From contig JYOB01000008.1 of the NCBI GenBank assembly GCA_000955795.1, positions 1 through 64,000 on the forward strand: DNA of 64,000 nucleotides. Direction: 5' to 3'. The notes under the pieces were generated by a model. It was not told the origin of the DNA. It was given only the letters and a program-made list of their open reading frames with translations, and did not search any database. This DNA is from Burkholderiaceae bacterium 26 (lineage in GTDB: Bacteria; Pseudomonadota; Gammaproteobacteria; Burkholderiales; Burkholderiaceae). Each line of letters opens with the position of its first letter. Position 1 is the stretch's first letter. Positions 55,317 to 63,511 of the stretch are shown here, piece by piece. The translations under genes were made by a program, and so were the position numbers.

Positions 55317-55510
55317 GGGTTATCTGGGCAGTGAGCGTGGGGATGAGGTTCAGGTTGAGCAGTAGCATTCGGTCAACTGCGCAGCCCCCGGGGCCAATCC
55401 ATTGAACATGAGATAGACCGGTGCGGCCTTCCACATATAGACGCGCTTCGATCCGCGCTGGTGGCTCGTATTCTTCATGGCTTCCATGAAAGGATGAAGT
55501 CGTGCATGAC

Positions 55511-56887
55511 CTATTGGTGGATCGCGGACACGCTGGGCTCCAGCGCTGGCCAGATGACATCGACGCGCAATCCACCGAGACCCGACGAGCGGCCCACCGT
55601 AACGCTTGCACCGTGAACTGCTGCGATCCGGCGCACGATTGACCATCCGAGGCCGCTGCCACTCTGTTCCGTTCCGACGACACGAAAAAAACGCTCGCCA
55701 AGTCGGTCCTGTTCGGAAGGCGGAAGCCCGGGGCCGCTGTCTTCCACGCAGAGCGCGGCACGTCCGCTTCGGTTCGCTACCGTCACGACGATGTGTGCCT
55801 CGGCGGGGCTGTAGCGTATGGCGTTATCGATCAGGTTGCGCGCAAGTGAGGCAAGCAAGGCCCTGTTACCGGTGACCATGCAACACTCCGGGCTCTCCAG
55901 TTCGATGTGCTGTCGCTTGCCGAAGGCCATTGGTGCAATGTCCGCCATGACTTGCCTTACCACTGCGCCAAGGTCAATCGGTTCTATTGATACGCCGGCG
56001 TTGGCGTCCAGGCGCGAGAGCAGCAGTAATTGGTCAACCAGATGGGCGGCACGGTCGCACCCTTCCAGGGTTCCGAGCAAGGCATGGCGACGCATGGCGT
56101 CGTCTTCGGCGGCCATTGCCACCTGGGCCTGTGCCTTGATCGCGGCAAGCGGCGTGCGTAACTCGTGGGCTGCGTCTGCCGTAAAGCGGCGCTCTGCATC
56201 GATCATGGCCTGAATGCGCACAAAGAGCGCGTTGAGCGCGTCGAGCATGGGCATCATCTCATCCGGCGCATGGGGCATCCGGACCGGATCCAGCGCTCGC
56301 GGGTCGCGCTCAGCAAGCGCGTTGCCCAATTTGCGCAGCGGCAGCATGCCACGCTTGACCGCCCACCAGACGGCCAAGGCGAGTAACGGCAATGCCAACG
56401 CCATCGGCCACAGCATGTTGCGCAGTATCGCCGTCAGGATTGCGGTGCGCGAGTCGATGCGCTCGCCAACGTAGACCTGGACGTCCTTGTGCACACCCTG
56501 CGCTGCAAAGACACGCCAGGTATTGCCCCCGATTCGCACCGTCGCGAATCCGGACGCCGTGTGCTCGCCCGGTTTCACCATCGGCTGGTCTGGCGCGTTG
56601 GCTGAATGGATGCCCAGCTTCCCTTCGTGAAACACTTGAAAGGCAACCTTGGGCGCGTGGCGATACTGGAGCGGCAGGTCGTGGCTCGACTCATCGTCAT
56701 CGTCAAAAGCCTGCGCGTGCTGCATGGCCAGTAGCCCGCCGGCTTGCGCCAGATGGCTGTCCAGCAGTTGATCAATCTCGTCCTGGGCGTCGTACCACGT
56801 GATCAATGCGGTGACGATCCACAGGCCGGCGACGGCGCCGAGCACCAGTAGCAGCAGCCGACCATGGAGCGAGCGCGGCCGCGTCAT
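55511..56887 (-). CDS. QseC-like sensor histidine kinase
   Basis: 458 aa. Two membrane helices (about 9-29 and 155-175) flank a periplasmic 2CSK-type domain, then HAMP, H-box DAAHELRTPLAAIKAQ with the phosphorylated His, N-box NLIDNAIRYSP, DSGPGLP and SGSGLGWSIV. Overlaps its response regulator by 4 bp. Third and last stage of the SHP-DHC-cytochrome b561 operon, so it probably senses conditions that matter for that electron chain. Confidence 0.92.
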   Translation of the reverse strand: MTRPRSLHGRLLLLVLGAVAGLWIVTALITWYDAQDEIDQLLDSHLAQAGGLLAMQHAQAFDDDDESSHDLPLQYRHAPKVAFQVFHEGKLGIHSANAPDQPMVKPGEHTASGFATVRIGGNTWRVFAAQGVHKDVQVYVGERIDSRTAILTAILRNMLWPMALALPLLALAVWWAVKRGMLPLRKLGNALAERDPRALDPVRMPHAPDEMMPMLDALNALFVRIQAMIDAERRFTADAAHELRTPLAAIKAQAQVAMAAEDDAMRRHALLGTLEGCDRAAHLVDQLLLLSRLDANAGVSIEPIDLGAVVRQVMADIAPMAFGKRQHIELESPECCMVTGNRALLASLARNLIDNAIRYSPAEAHIVVTVANRSGRAALCVEDSGPGLPPSEQDRLGERFFRVVGTEQSGSGLGWSIVRRIAAVHGASVTVGRSSGLGGLRVDVIWPALEPSVSAIHQ

Positions 56888-57558
56888 GGCGCTTCTGCGT
56901 TGTCACGCGGCAGCATATAGCCGACGCCGCGCACGGTCAGGATGAGGTCGCTGCCGAGTTTGGCGCGCAGATGATGGATGTGCACCTCCACTGCGTTGCT
57001 TCCGACTTCTTGCCCCCAGGTGTACAGGCACTGCTCGAGCTGCTCGCGCGACAGCACGCGCCCTGCGTTCAGCATCAAGGCGTGCAGCAGGTCGAATTCC
57101 CGCGTGGACAGGGCAACCGCGCTGCCGTTGCAGAAGACCGTGCGTGACGCCGGCTCAAGCACAATGCCGCGCGCGCGCAACTGCTCCGTGGGATGGCCAT
57201 GCGCACGGCGCACCAGCGCGCGCAGTCTCGCACTGAGTTCATGCAGATCGATGGGCTTGACAATGTAGTCATCGGCGCCGAGATCGAGACCGCGAACGCG
57301 ATCCGGTATCGCGTCTCGCGCAGTCAGCACCAGGATGGGGACCGCGATGCCTGCGGCGCGCACCTTTTGCAGCACGTCCACGCCGTCCATGCGTGGCAAC
57401 CCAAGATCGAGTATCGCGGCGACGTAGGCATCCGTGCGCAACTCTCGCCACGCCGCCTCACCGTCGCGCACCCAATCGACCAGGAAGCCCTGCTGCTGCA
57501 GGCCGGCCCGAATGCCGTCTCCAAGCAGGGAATCATCTTCGACAAGCAGGATGCGCAC
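56884..57558 (-). CDS. QseB/PmrA-like response regulator
   Basis: 224 aa. Receiver with EDD near residues 7-9, phosphoacceptor in ILDLGLPRMDG (about D51), LTARD and KPIDLHE; winged-helix domain LSTREFDLLHALMLNAGRVLSREQL and VEVHIHHLRAKLG. PmrA-group regulators bind tandem CTTAA/TTAAG hexamers 5 bp apart, and such a box lies upstream of the first gene of this operon at 59294-59310. Confidence 0.94.
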   Translation of the reverse strand: MRILLVEDDSLLGDGIRAGLQQQGFLVDWVRDGEAAWRELRTDAYVAAILDLGLPRMDGVDVLQKVRAAGIAVPILVLTARDAIPDRVRGLDLGADDYIVKPIDLHELSARLRALVRRAHGHPTEQLRARGIVLEPASRTVFCNGSAVALSTREFDLLHALMLNAGRVLSREQLEQCLYTWGQEVGSNAVEVHIHHLRAKLGSDLILTVRGVGYMLPRDNAEAP

Positions 57559-57588
57559 GGATCAGGTCTCCGCTCGATACCGGTTGGA

Positions 57589-58320
57589 TCAATAGTCGTC
57601 TCTGACGGCACCGTGTTGCTTCGCGGATGCTGAGGGTCGGTCAGTGGCCCCGGCCGGCGGCGCGGACTGCCATTGCGCCCACCAGAAACCCAGCACCGCC
57701 ACCAGCATCAGCCCCGCGAGGCTCCACCACGCACGGCGGATGCCCTCATTCGGCAAGCCCGTCTTCCGTCCGCTGATCATCGCGCCAATCAGATTCTCTC
57801 GGTGCAGCCAACTGCTGGCGAAGACGGCGAGAACATGAATGCCCACTAGTGCAAGCATTGCGTTGGCGATACCCTCGTGCAGTTCGCCGAGCCAGTCACC
57901 GCCGACATCGTTGTAGGTGGCCCAGCCGGTTCCTGCCAGGCCGCACGCCATCAGCAGCAAGGCGATGATAGCAAGCGCCCCAGCGGGGTTGTGGCCAATA
58001 TGGTGCTCCGGCTGCCCCCGCATGATGCTGGTCAAATAGCGGAGTGTGGCGGCGGGGGACCGTATGAAGTTGGAGAACCTGGCGTATCGCGTACCCACCA
58101 TGCCCCACACCAGCCGAAAGCCGACCAGCGCAGCCATCGTGTAGCCGAATGTGATGTGGACAAGGCGCCACTGCTCACTTTCCGCAGTCAGGTAGGCGCC
58201 AAGGAAACTCAGCGCCAGCAACCAGTGGAACAGACGGGTCGGTGCATCCCAAACCAGGATGCGGCGGGTGATGGAATCGGGTTTCATGGCTTCAGCGTGG
58301 GATGCGGACATCGTGTTCAT
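57589..58320 (-). CDS. Cytochrome b561-type membrane protein
   Basis: 243 aa from the ATG at 58320, overlapping the end of the diheme cytochrome gene by 29 bp; ATG at 58311 is an alternative. Four transmembrane helices with heme-ligand histidines in DAPTRLFHWLLALSF, HITFGYTMAALVGFRLVWG and GIHVLAVFASSWLHRENL. Transfers electrons across the membrane to the cytochrome c partners of the operon. Confidence 0.9.
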   Translation of the reverse strand: MNTMSASHAEAMKPDSITRRILVWDAPTRLFHWLLALSFLGAYLTAESEQWRLVHITFGYTMAALVGFRLVWGMVGTRYARFSNFIRSPAATLRYLTSIMRGQPEHHIGHNPAGALAIIALLLMACGLAGTGWATYNDVGGDWLGELHEGIANAMLALVGIHVLAVFASSWLHRENLIGAMISGRKTGLPNEGIRRAWWSLAGLMLVAVLGFWWAQWQSAPPAGATDRPSASAKQHGAVRDDY

Positions 58321-58783
58321 TGAAATTGCCCTGATCCGCCTTGGTATGGCAGGCGGCGCAGTTCGAGGCGCTCTTGATGGAGGGCCGGCGCCACACCGCA
58401 GCGGGCACTTCGTCGTGGGTGCGTGCAAACCACGCCGAGCGGGTGATACGGTCCTCGGGCGGCGGGGGCATCGACCTCGAGCGATCCGCCGCGTTGGCCG
58501 TGAGCCATTGATCAAGCTGCTTGACGGTGGCGGGGTCCAACGACGCATCCGTCCCATAGTGGTGCTGCAGGTTGCCCATAATGCGCTGCCACGAGCTGGC
58601 AGGCAGCATGCCCGGCGGATAGGCAATGTGGCAGGACGCGCATTCCTGGCGGTACTTTGGCAGCAGCGGTGCAGCGCGCACGCCAGCCCCCTCTTCAGCG
58701 GCGGCGAGAAACGACAGCGCCAAGCCCGCGATTGCCAGGCAAGCGCGTGCAGTTCGGCTTGTAACGATGAAATGTCCAGACAT
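58292..58783 (-). CDS. Diheme cytochrome c (DHC)
   Basis: 163 aa. Signal peptide to about residue 28; two c-type heme sites CASCH (near 48) and CAACH (near 144) and the Pro-rich PPPPEDRITRSAWFARTHDE region typical of DHC. Periplasmic electron carrier between cytochrome b561 and SHP. Overlaps the cytochrome b561 gene. Confidence 0.9.
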   Translation of the reverse strand: MSGHFIVTSRTARACLAIAGLALSFLAAAEEGAGVRAAPLLPKYRQECASCHIAYPPGMLPASSWQRIMGNLQHHYGTDASLDPATVKQLDQWLTANAADRSRSMPPPPEDRITRSAWFARTHDEVPAAVWRRPSIKSASNCAACHTKADQGNFNEHDVRIPR

Positions 58784-58831
58784 TGGGATGCTCCGAATCA
58801 GGTCAGGAATTGCGTGGCGTGCTGAACGGCC

Positions 58832-59251
58832 CTACTTGCCGAGAGTCATCAGCCAACTCAGGACGTCTGCTTTTTCGGCTGCCGTGCACTCACGCCCGAC
58901 CACGTCGTTGCAGTTGCGCCGGAACCATTTCTCGGTCTTGGCGACATCGGTAAAACGCTCTGGGTTGAATGCCGGAGCCAGCGGCGCGATCGACTTGCCG
59001 GTTGCGGCATGCCGGCCGGTTTGCGTTGGCGGGTTGCCATGGCAAGAAGCACAGCTCCATTCACGACCGTGCTTGGATGTAAAAAGCTGCTGCCCGCGGG
59101 ACGGGTCGGAGGGGGTTCCGGCCTGCGCTCGATAGTGGTCGAGCAGTTGCGCGGGCGCTTGCGCATTTGCCAGGGGAGCGGCAACGGCTAGTGCCAACGC
59201 CAAGACCGAATGCAGGCGGGCAGCAGGAAGAAATTTGGGGGTTGGCATCAC
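58832..59251 (-). CDS. SHP-type monoheme cytochrome c (DUF1924)
   Basis: 139 aa. Signal peptide to ANAQ; single heme site SCASCHGNPP. Length and the RRNCNDVVGRECTAAEKADVLSWLMT end match SHP (sphaeroides heme protein), a high-spin cytochrome that binds O2 or NO through an unusual Asn ligand. SHP, DHC and a b-type cytochrome form a conserved group. First gene of the operon. Confidence 0.87.
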   Translation of the reverse strand: MMPTPKFLPAARLHSVLALALAVAAPLANAQAPAQLLDHYRAQAGTPSDPSRGQQLFTSKHGREWSCASCHGNPPTQTGRHAATGKSIAPLAPAFNPERFTDVAKTEKWFRRNCNDVVGRECTAAEKADVLSWLMTLGK

Positions 59252-59293
59252 GGCCTCTCACGCTGAGGAATGCCTTGATGCTCACGGATTCTT

Positions 59294-59310
59294 CTTAACG
59301 GATTCTTAAG
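59294..59310 (-). promoter_or_regulatory. PmrA/QseB-type box upstream of the SHP operon
   Basis: CTTAAC, GGATT, CTTAAG on the plus strand, read on the minus strand as CTTAAG-N5-GTTAAG, the tandem hexamer layout of PmrA-type regulators, 43 bp before the SHP start. Likely autoregulation by the operon's own response regulator. Confidence 0.65.
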
Positions 59311-59559
59311 CGATACCCCGGAAGCCATTTCAGTGGCCCGATCAAGGATGGCTCGCTTGCATGGATTTCCTATCGATGGGTTCCGGATGCGATGTGGCAA
59401 AGGCCGAGCGACGAAGGGAACTTCACCCCGAGGTCGTGCGCGTTGAGACCTAAGCAGCTGCCGATGCTGGAGTCACTCAGTAAGGAGAGCGCCTGCGCGG
59501 TCATTCCGCCCCGCTGGCCTCAGCATTCCCGCCCGTCACGGGAATACATCAATCTATTT
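59311..59559. other. Intergenic region right of the SHP operon
   Basis: About 250 bp between the SHP promoter and the next gene. A frame at 59392-59595 lacks a ribosome-binding site and overlaps the next gene in antisense, so I do not call it. Nothing else seen. Confidence 0.4.
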
Positions 59560-59928
59560 TTATTGGCTGTAGCCCCGCCGCTCTATGGCGGCTAATACAT
59601 CCCACGTTTGCGGATCGACATCGCGGCCCCCGAGCGACATCGAAACGTACGCATCAATCGCATCCACAAAGCCTTTGATGAAGGCCGGCGGAAACCCGTG
59701 TCCGGACAACTGCTGAAGCTGCTCGCGCAGCATGCCCGGGCGGCATTGGCCGTGTGAGCGCATGGCGGTGCGCGTGCGCTTCAGATACGCCTGCGCTGCG
59801 ATGGCGCCGTTCAGGTAGGTGCGGTTTTTGGTGAGCCTGCCTGTGTCGGATGACGTGGGCGGTGGGGGTCGCGATGTTGGCGGAGATGGATACGACGCGG
59901 GGCGGTGCCCGCTTTTGACAGATGGCAT
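59560..59928 (-). CDS. Hypothetical protein under C4-type antisense RNA control
   Basis: 122 aa from the ATG at 59928, behind AGAGAGG (an ATG at 59949 is possible). Basic Pro/Ser-rich N-terminus, then AAQAYLKRTRTAMRSHGQCRPG and an amphipathic helix region AFIKGFVDAIDAYVSMSLGG. No family recognised. In phages P1/P7 and P4-like prophages the gene after a C4 RNA encodes an antirepressor or an Icd-like cell-division inhibitor; this position suggests, but does not show, a similar regulated inhibitor. Confidence 0.6.
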   Translation of the reverse strand: MPSVKSGHRPASYPSPPTSRPPPPTSSDTGRLTKNRTYLNGAIAAQAYLKRTRTAMRSHGQCRPGMLREQLQQLSGHGFPPAFIKGFVDAIDAYVSMSLGGRDVDPQTWDVLAAIERRGYSQ

Positions 59929-59980
59929 GTCGGCCTCTCTAAGTTGCATCGGAAGCTCGCCATCTCGTTGCTACACGGGG

Positions 59981-60062
59981 TGGCGGGCCTGACGGCGGGG
60001 GTAGCAAACCGGCCCTTAGAGAACGACCGGCAGACCCGAAGGTCTCCCCGCCCGGCCCGCCA
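59981..60062 (-). ncRNA. C4-type antisense RNA element
   Basis: Minus-strand RNA with outer stem TGGCGGGCC / GGCCCGCCA, a second stem GGCGGGG / CCCCGCC and an inner AGACC-TTCG-GGTCT hairpin, the fold and word pattern of the C4 RNA of P1/P4-type phages. Two exposed segments, TCTCTAAG and TTGCTAC, are perfect complements of CTTAGAGA (59943-59936, at the ribosome-binding site of the downstream gene) and GTAGCAA (59974-59968). Both target words also occur 5' of the element (60117-60110 and 60138-60132). Confidence 0.78.
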
Positions 60063-60170
60063 TGAAAAACACAAGCGAACGGAAGCGGACCGTCGCTTGC
60101 ACGACAGTCTCTCTAAGGATTGCTGTACGGGTTGCTACGCCCGGCTGCCGTTGGTGCGGCAGCGGGGTGG

Positions 60171-60199
60171 ATTATAGCGATGGGGGCGGCGGCAAAAGT
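60171..60199 (-). promoter_or_regulatory. Candidate promoter of the C4 transcript
   Basis: TATAAT on the minus strand (60176-60171) with a CTTTTG-like -35 about 16 bp upstream. Transcription would start just 5' of the first pair of target words and run through C4 into the downstream gene. Moderate match only. Confidence 0.45.
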
Positions 60200-60240
60200 T
60201 GGATTGTTGATTCGCCCTGGGCACCGGGCTGAATCTCACG

Positions 60241-60515
60241 TTCCACCCTCAAACACTGAAGCTCCACCCTCAAACACTGAAGCTTCACCCTCCGACACTG
60301 GAGCTTCACCCTAAAACACTGGAGCTTCACCCTCAGACACTCAAGCGCCACCCTCAAAGAGTCGAACGTCAGGGTCAAACACTGAAACGTCACTGTCTGA
60401 GGGTCGCGTTTTCAGCCTCAAACACTGGAATCTCACTGTTTGAGGGTCGTACTCCACTGTCTGAGGGTCGAGCTTCACTCTTCAACACTCGAACTCCACG
60501 GTCTGAGCCTCGCGC
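60241..60515. repeat. 21-bp minisatellite, 13 units in mixed orientation
   Basis: Thirteen contiguous units of 21-22 bp built around CACCCTCAAACACTG and GAGC. Units 8, 10, 11 and 13 (from 60389, 60432, 60453 and 60495) are inverted (CACTGTTTGAGGGTCG type), yet the period is unbroken. The minus strand at 60172-60393 reads through as a heptapeptide repeat (RVKLQC-type), but no start context supports a gene. Not CRISPR: no spacers. Confidence 0.85.
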
Positions 60516-60600
60516 TCCGCCCCGCCGCGGATGCCCAGGCACGAGCGGCGTTGAGCCTCACCGGGTTCATCAGTTCGCTCACCCTTGGTTTCTCGATCTG

Positions 60601-61488
60601 CTAGAACCGGTATCCAACGTCCAGGCTAAAGACGACCGGCTTCACGTTGATCTCCGTCTTGTTGACGGCCAGCACCTGGCCTTCTTGGCTGCGGAGCGTG
60701 ATGGTCGACGTGGTCTTTAGAGGCAGATAGGCGACGGTGCCGACTAGCGTCCAGTTCTTGGCAAACTCGTACGAAGCGCCAATGTTGGCAACCGGCGCCC
60801 ACGAGCTGGAGGTGGCTGCCGACACCTTGGCGGGGCCGGTGGGGATCTGGCCCATGCCCAACTGAAGGACTTGGCCGAGGTTCTGCATGGCGCTGACGAA
60901 ATTCGAGTTCAGGCGCAGTTGGGTGAAGAAGTTGTAGCTGACGCCCGCACCGATGAACGGGCGCAGCTTGCTCTGTGCGGTTCCGAAGTAGTACTGCCCA
61001 ATGAGCGCCGGGTTCCACGCACGGGCAGATGCAACGGGGTTGTTCTTGGGCAGACCCAGATCGATGAGCGTGAGGTTCCCAAGCCCCGGCACGGGCGCGA
61101 CGACCTTGCCACGACCGTAGATGTTCGTGGTGGGTGGGATGCCCCCGACCGCCGTAACGGCCCAGTTGTCGTTGATGAAATATGTCTGCGTGATCGACAG
61201 CGTGGTGGAGCTGCCCGTCTTGGCACTGGTGCCCGGCGATTCATAGCTACCCAGGCCAAGCGCGCTGGTTGAGGTAGACAGCGGCGTCGACGAATCCGTG
61301 GGATGAATATGAATGACCCCAACCGAGAGCACGTTGCGCCCGCGTATGTAGCGGTCAAAGAAGCTGGCATCGCTGCTGGGCGGGTCTTCGTTTGATTGCG
61401 CATGTGCCAAGGGTGCTGCCATTGCAATGGCAGCCGCCACGGCAAAAAAAGAACGAGCGGGGGCAACGCGCAGGTTGAAGTGCGCCAT
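60601..61488 (-). CDS. OmpW-family outer-membrane protein
   Basis: 295 aa. Signal peptide to about residue 30 (ALAHAQ), an eight-stranded barrel with NDNWAVTAVGGIPPTTN and the C-terminal aromatic end LDVGYRF needed for outer-membrane insertion. Longer than E. coli OmpW but usual for Burkholderiaceae members with loop insertions. Small hydrophobic molecule passage is the family role. Faces the same way as the acyl-CoA synthetase gene 58 bp upstream. Confidence 0.85.
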   Translation of the reverse strand: MAHFNLRVAPARSFFAVAAAIAMAAPLAHAQSNEDPPSSDASFFDRYIRGRNVLSVGVIHIHPTDSSTPLSTSTSALGLGSYESPGTSAKTGSSTTLSITQTYFINDNWAVTAVGGIPPTTNIYGRGKVVAPVPGLGNLTLIDLGLPKNNPVASARAWNPALIGQYYFGTAQSKLRPFIGAGVSYNFFTQLRLNSNFVSAMQNLGQVLQLGMGQIPTGPAKVSAATSSSWAPVANIGASYEFAKNWTLVGTVAYLPLKTTSTITLRSQEGQVLAVNKTEINVKPVVFSLDVGYRF

Positions 61489-61546
61489 GGTGTGTCTCCT
61501 GTTTTGGAATCGTTGTATTGGCTAAGGCAAGCTGAGGCGTGACGGA

Positions 61547-63511
61547 CTAGGGAGGCGCGCCTCCGTCTGGCGAGATGGAAAACGAAAACGGGAATCGGCC
61601 AAGGACCGCTGCCACGCCATCGTGCAATGCAGGGTCACGCAGGCCGGCACGTACCAGGATGCCAGTGGTCTTGTCCTCATCCAGCACAAGGCGCACGCCC
61701 TCGATACCTGCCTCGCGCAACGCGCAGTGCAAGGCGTCGGCGGTTTCCATGCGCTTGAGCGCGGGCTTGAAGATCTTGCCCACCGCTGTGAGCGGCATGG
61801 CATCCACGATGTGAATCTGCTTTGGCTGCGCAGCGCGCTCAAGGATGGCTTCGCGCACGAAGTTCGCAAGCTCTTCGTGGCTGGCCGTGGCGCCGGGCTT
61901 GAGCTGGACGTATGCCACTGGCAGTTCGCCCGCATGCATATCTGGCCGGCCGATGGCCGCCGCAATCTGGACAGCCGGGTGCCGGTGCAGCGGCTCTTCA
62001 ATGGTGGCCGGATCGATGTTGTGGCCACCGCGAATGATGAGTTCCTTCTTTCTGCCGGTCAGCCAGAAATAGCCATCCCGATCCATGCGGCCGAGATCGC
62101 CTGTGTTGAGCCACGCTCGGTCATCGCCCAGGTCGATCCACAAGCCCTTGTTGTGCTCAGGCTGCACGTAGCCGCCAAACACGTTTGGCCCCGAGATGAC
62201 CAGGACCCCAGGTTCGTCCGTAACGCAATCGCGCACATACCGCCCGTCTTCACCGAGCACCACGGCCTTCATGAGCTGGCCGGGCACACGCAGGCCAATG
62301 GAGCCGAGCCGCCGGTCGCCCAGCGGTGGGTTGACGCTGCTCACGCAGGTGCCTTCCGTCAGGCCATAGCCCTCCAGAATCTTGACGCCGGTGCGCTGCT
62401 GAAACGTGCGGAACACCTCGACCGGCATCGGCGCCGCGCCGCATAGGCCGTACTCCAACGAACGGATGTCGCGCTCGCCCACGGGCACATCCAGCAACGC
62501 CGCATAGAGCGTGGGCACGGCGCTGAAGAAGTTAATGCGGTGGCGCTCAACGATTTCCCAGAAGCGCGCGACCACGCCCTCACCGCGATACCCCTGCGGG
62601 GTGCCGAGCACCACGTGTGCGCCCTTGGAAAACGGAAGAAGGCCCGTCGCCAGCACCGCGTTCACATGAAACAACGGCAACCCGCAGAAGATCGTCTTGC
62701 CGGGCCCCACGCTGTTGCCGAGGAACTGGCCTGCGGCCCAGGCATTGGCCACCTCATTGCCATGGCTGCGCATGGCAATCTTGGGCAGACCGGTGGTGCC
62801 ACCTGTGCAGAAATACGAAGAGGTATCCCCTGCTTTGAACACGCGCGGATACGCGAGCGTTGCGCCGGATTCGTGCGCCATTGCCCTGCCGAAATCGTGT
62901 AGGTGGATATGTCTGGGCACGGCGGCGCGAACACCGTCCCGGCCGTGCAGCCGTGTGCATTCCCGGCGCTGCATGAGCCGCGCCATCCAGCCCTTAGGCC
63001 CGCGCACGCGATCAGCCAGATTGACGAGCACGAGATGCTCGAGCGATGCCACTTCACCCAGAATGCGCTGCACCTTGGGCCACAGATCGGTTCCGGGAAA
63101 CGGCGCCAGCGTGACCAGCACGCGCGCGCCGGCCGCCTTTAGCAGATCGGCAATGGCAGGCCCTTCGAGCAGCGGATTGATGGCGCAGACCGTGCCCGCT
63201 GCCTCTCCGCCCCAAATCACGAAATGCGTTTCCGGCAGATTCGGCAGCACGTAGGCGACCACCTCATCCCGGCGAATGCCCAGCCGCGTCAACAGGTTGG
63301 CCGTGCGCGTGATGTCTCGCACAAGCTCGCGATACGTCCACGTCTGGGGCTTGCGGTGATCTGCCGCGCGCAAGAAGAACGACAGCGCTGGGGCCGACGG
63401 GTTGATGGCCGCGCCGCGCCGGATCATCTCGTACGTGCTGGTTGGCAGATCCGCTGGCATTCCCCTCGCTTCAATGGCGAGGATGTCGCTCTGGTTTGCA
63501 ATGCCGTTCAT
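61547..63511 (-). CDS. Acyl-CoA synthetase (AMP-forming)
   Basis: 654 aa ANL-family enzyme. Phosphate-binding loop CTGGTTGLPK, adenine motif GYGLTEGT, LNTGDLGRMDRDGYFWLTGRKKELI and catalytic lysine in AVGKIFKPALKR. The start at 63511 overlaps the preceding gene's stop by 4 bp; the frame is open further right, but without a ribosome-binding site. The substrate is not obvious; pairing with a fumarylacetoacetate-hydrolase-family protein suggests catabolism of an aromatic or branched carboxylic acid (inference). Confidence 0.9.
   Translation of the reverse strand: MNGIANQSDILAIEARGMPADLPTSTYEMIRRGAAINPSAPALSFFLRAADHRKPQTWTYRELVRDITRTANLLTRLGIRRDEVVAYVLPNLPETHFVIWGGEAAGTVCAINPLLEGPAIADLLKAAGARVLVTLAPFPGTDLWPKVQRILGEVASLEHLVLVNLADRVRGPKGWMARLMQRRECTRLHGRDGVRAAVPRHIHLHDFGRAMAHESGATLAYPRVFKAGDTSSYFCTGGTTGLPKIAMRSHGNEVANAWAAGQFLGNSVGPGKTIFCGLPLFHVNAVLATGLLPFSKGAHVVLGTPQGYRGEGVVARFWEIVERHRINFFSAVPTLYAALLDVPVGERDIRSLEYGLCGAAPMPVEVFRTFQQRTGVKILEGYGLTEGTCVSSVNPPLGDRRLGSIGLRVPGQLMKAVVLGEDGRYVRDCVTDEPGVLVISGPNVFGGYVQPEHNKGLWIDLGDDRAWLNTGDLGRMDRDGYFWLTGRKKELIIRGGHNIDPATIEEPLHRHPAVQIAAAIGRPDMHAGELPVAYVQLKPGATASHEELANFVREAILERAAQPKQIHIVDAMPLTAVGKIFKPALKRMETADALHCALREAGIEGVRLVLDEDKTTGILVRAGLRDPALHDGVAAVLGRFPFSFSISPDGGAPP

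Noticed and set aside
60241-60515. CRISPR array
   Set aside because: The repeats are contiguous 21-mers without spacers and change direction.
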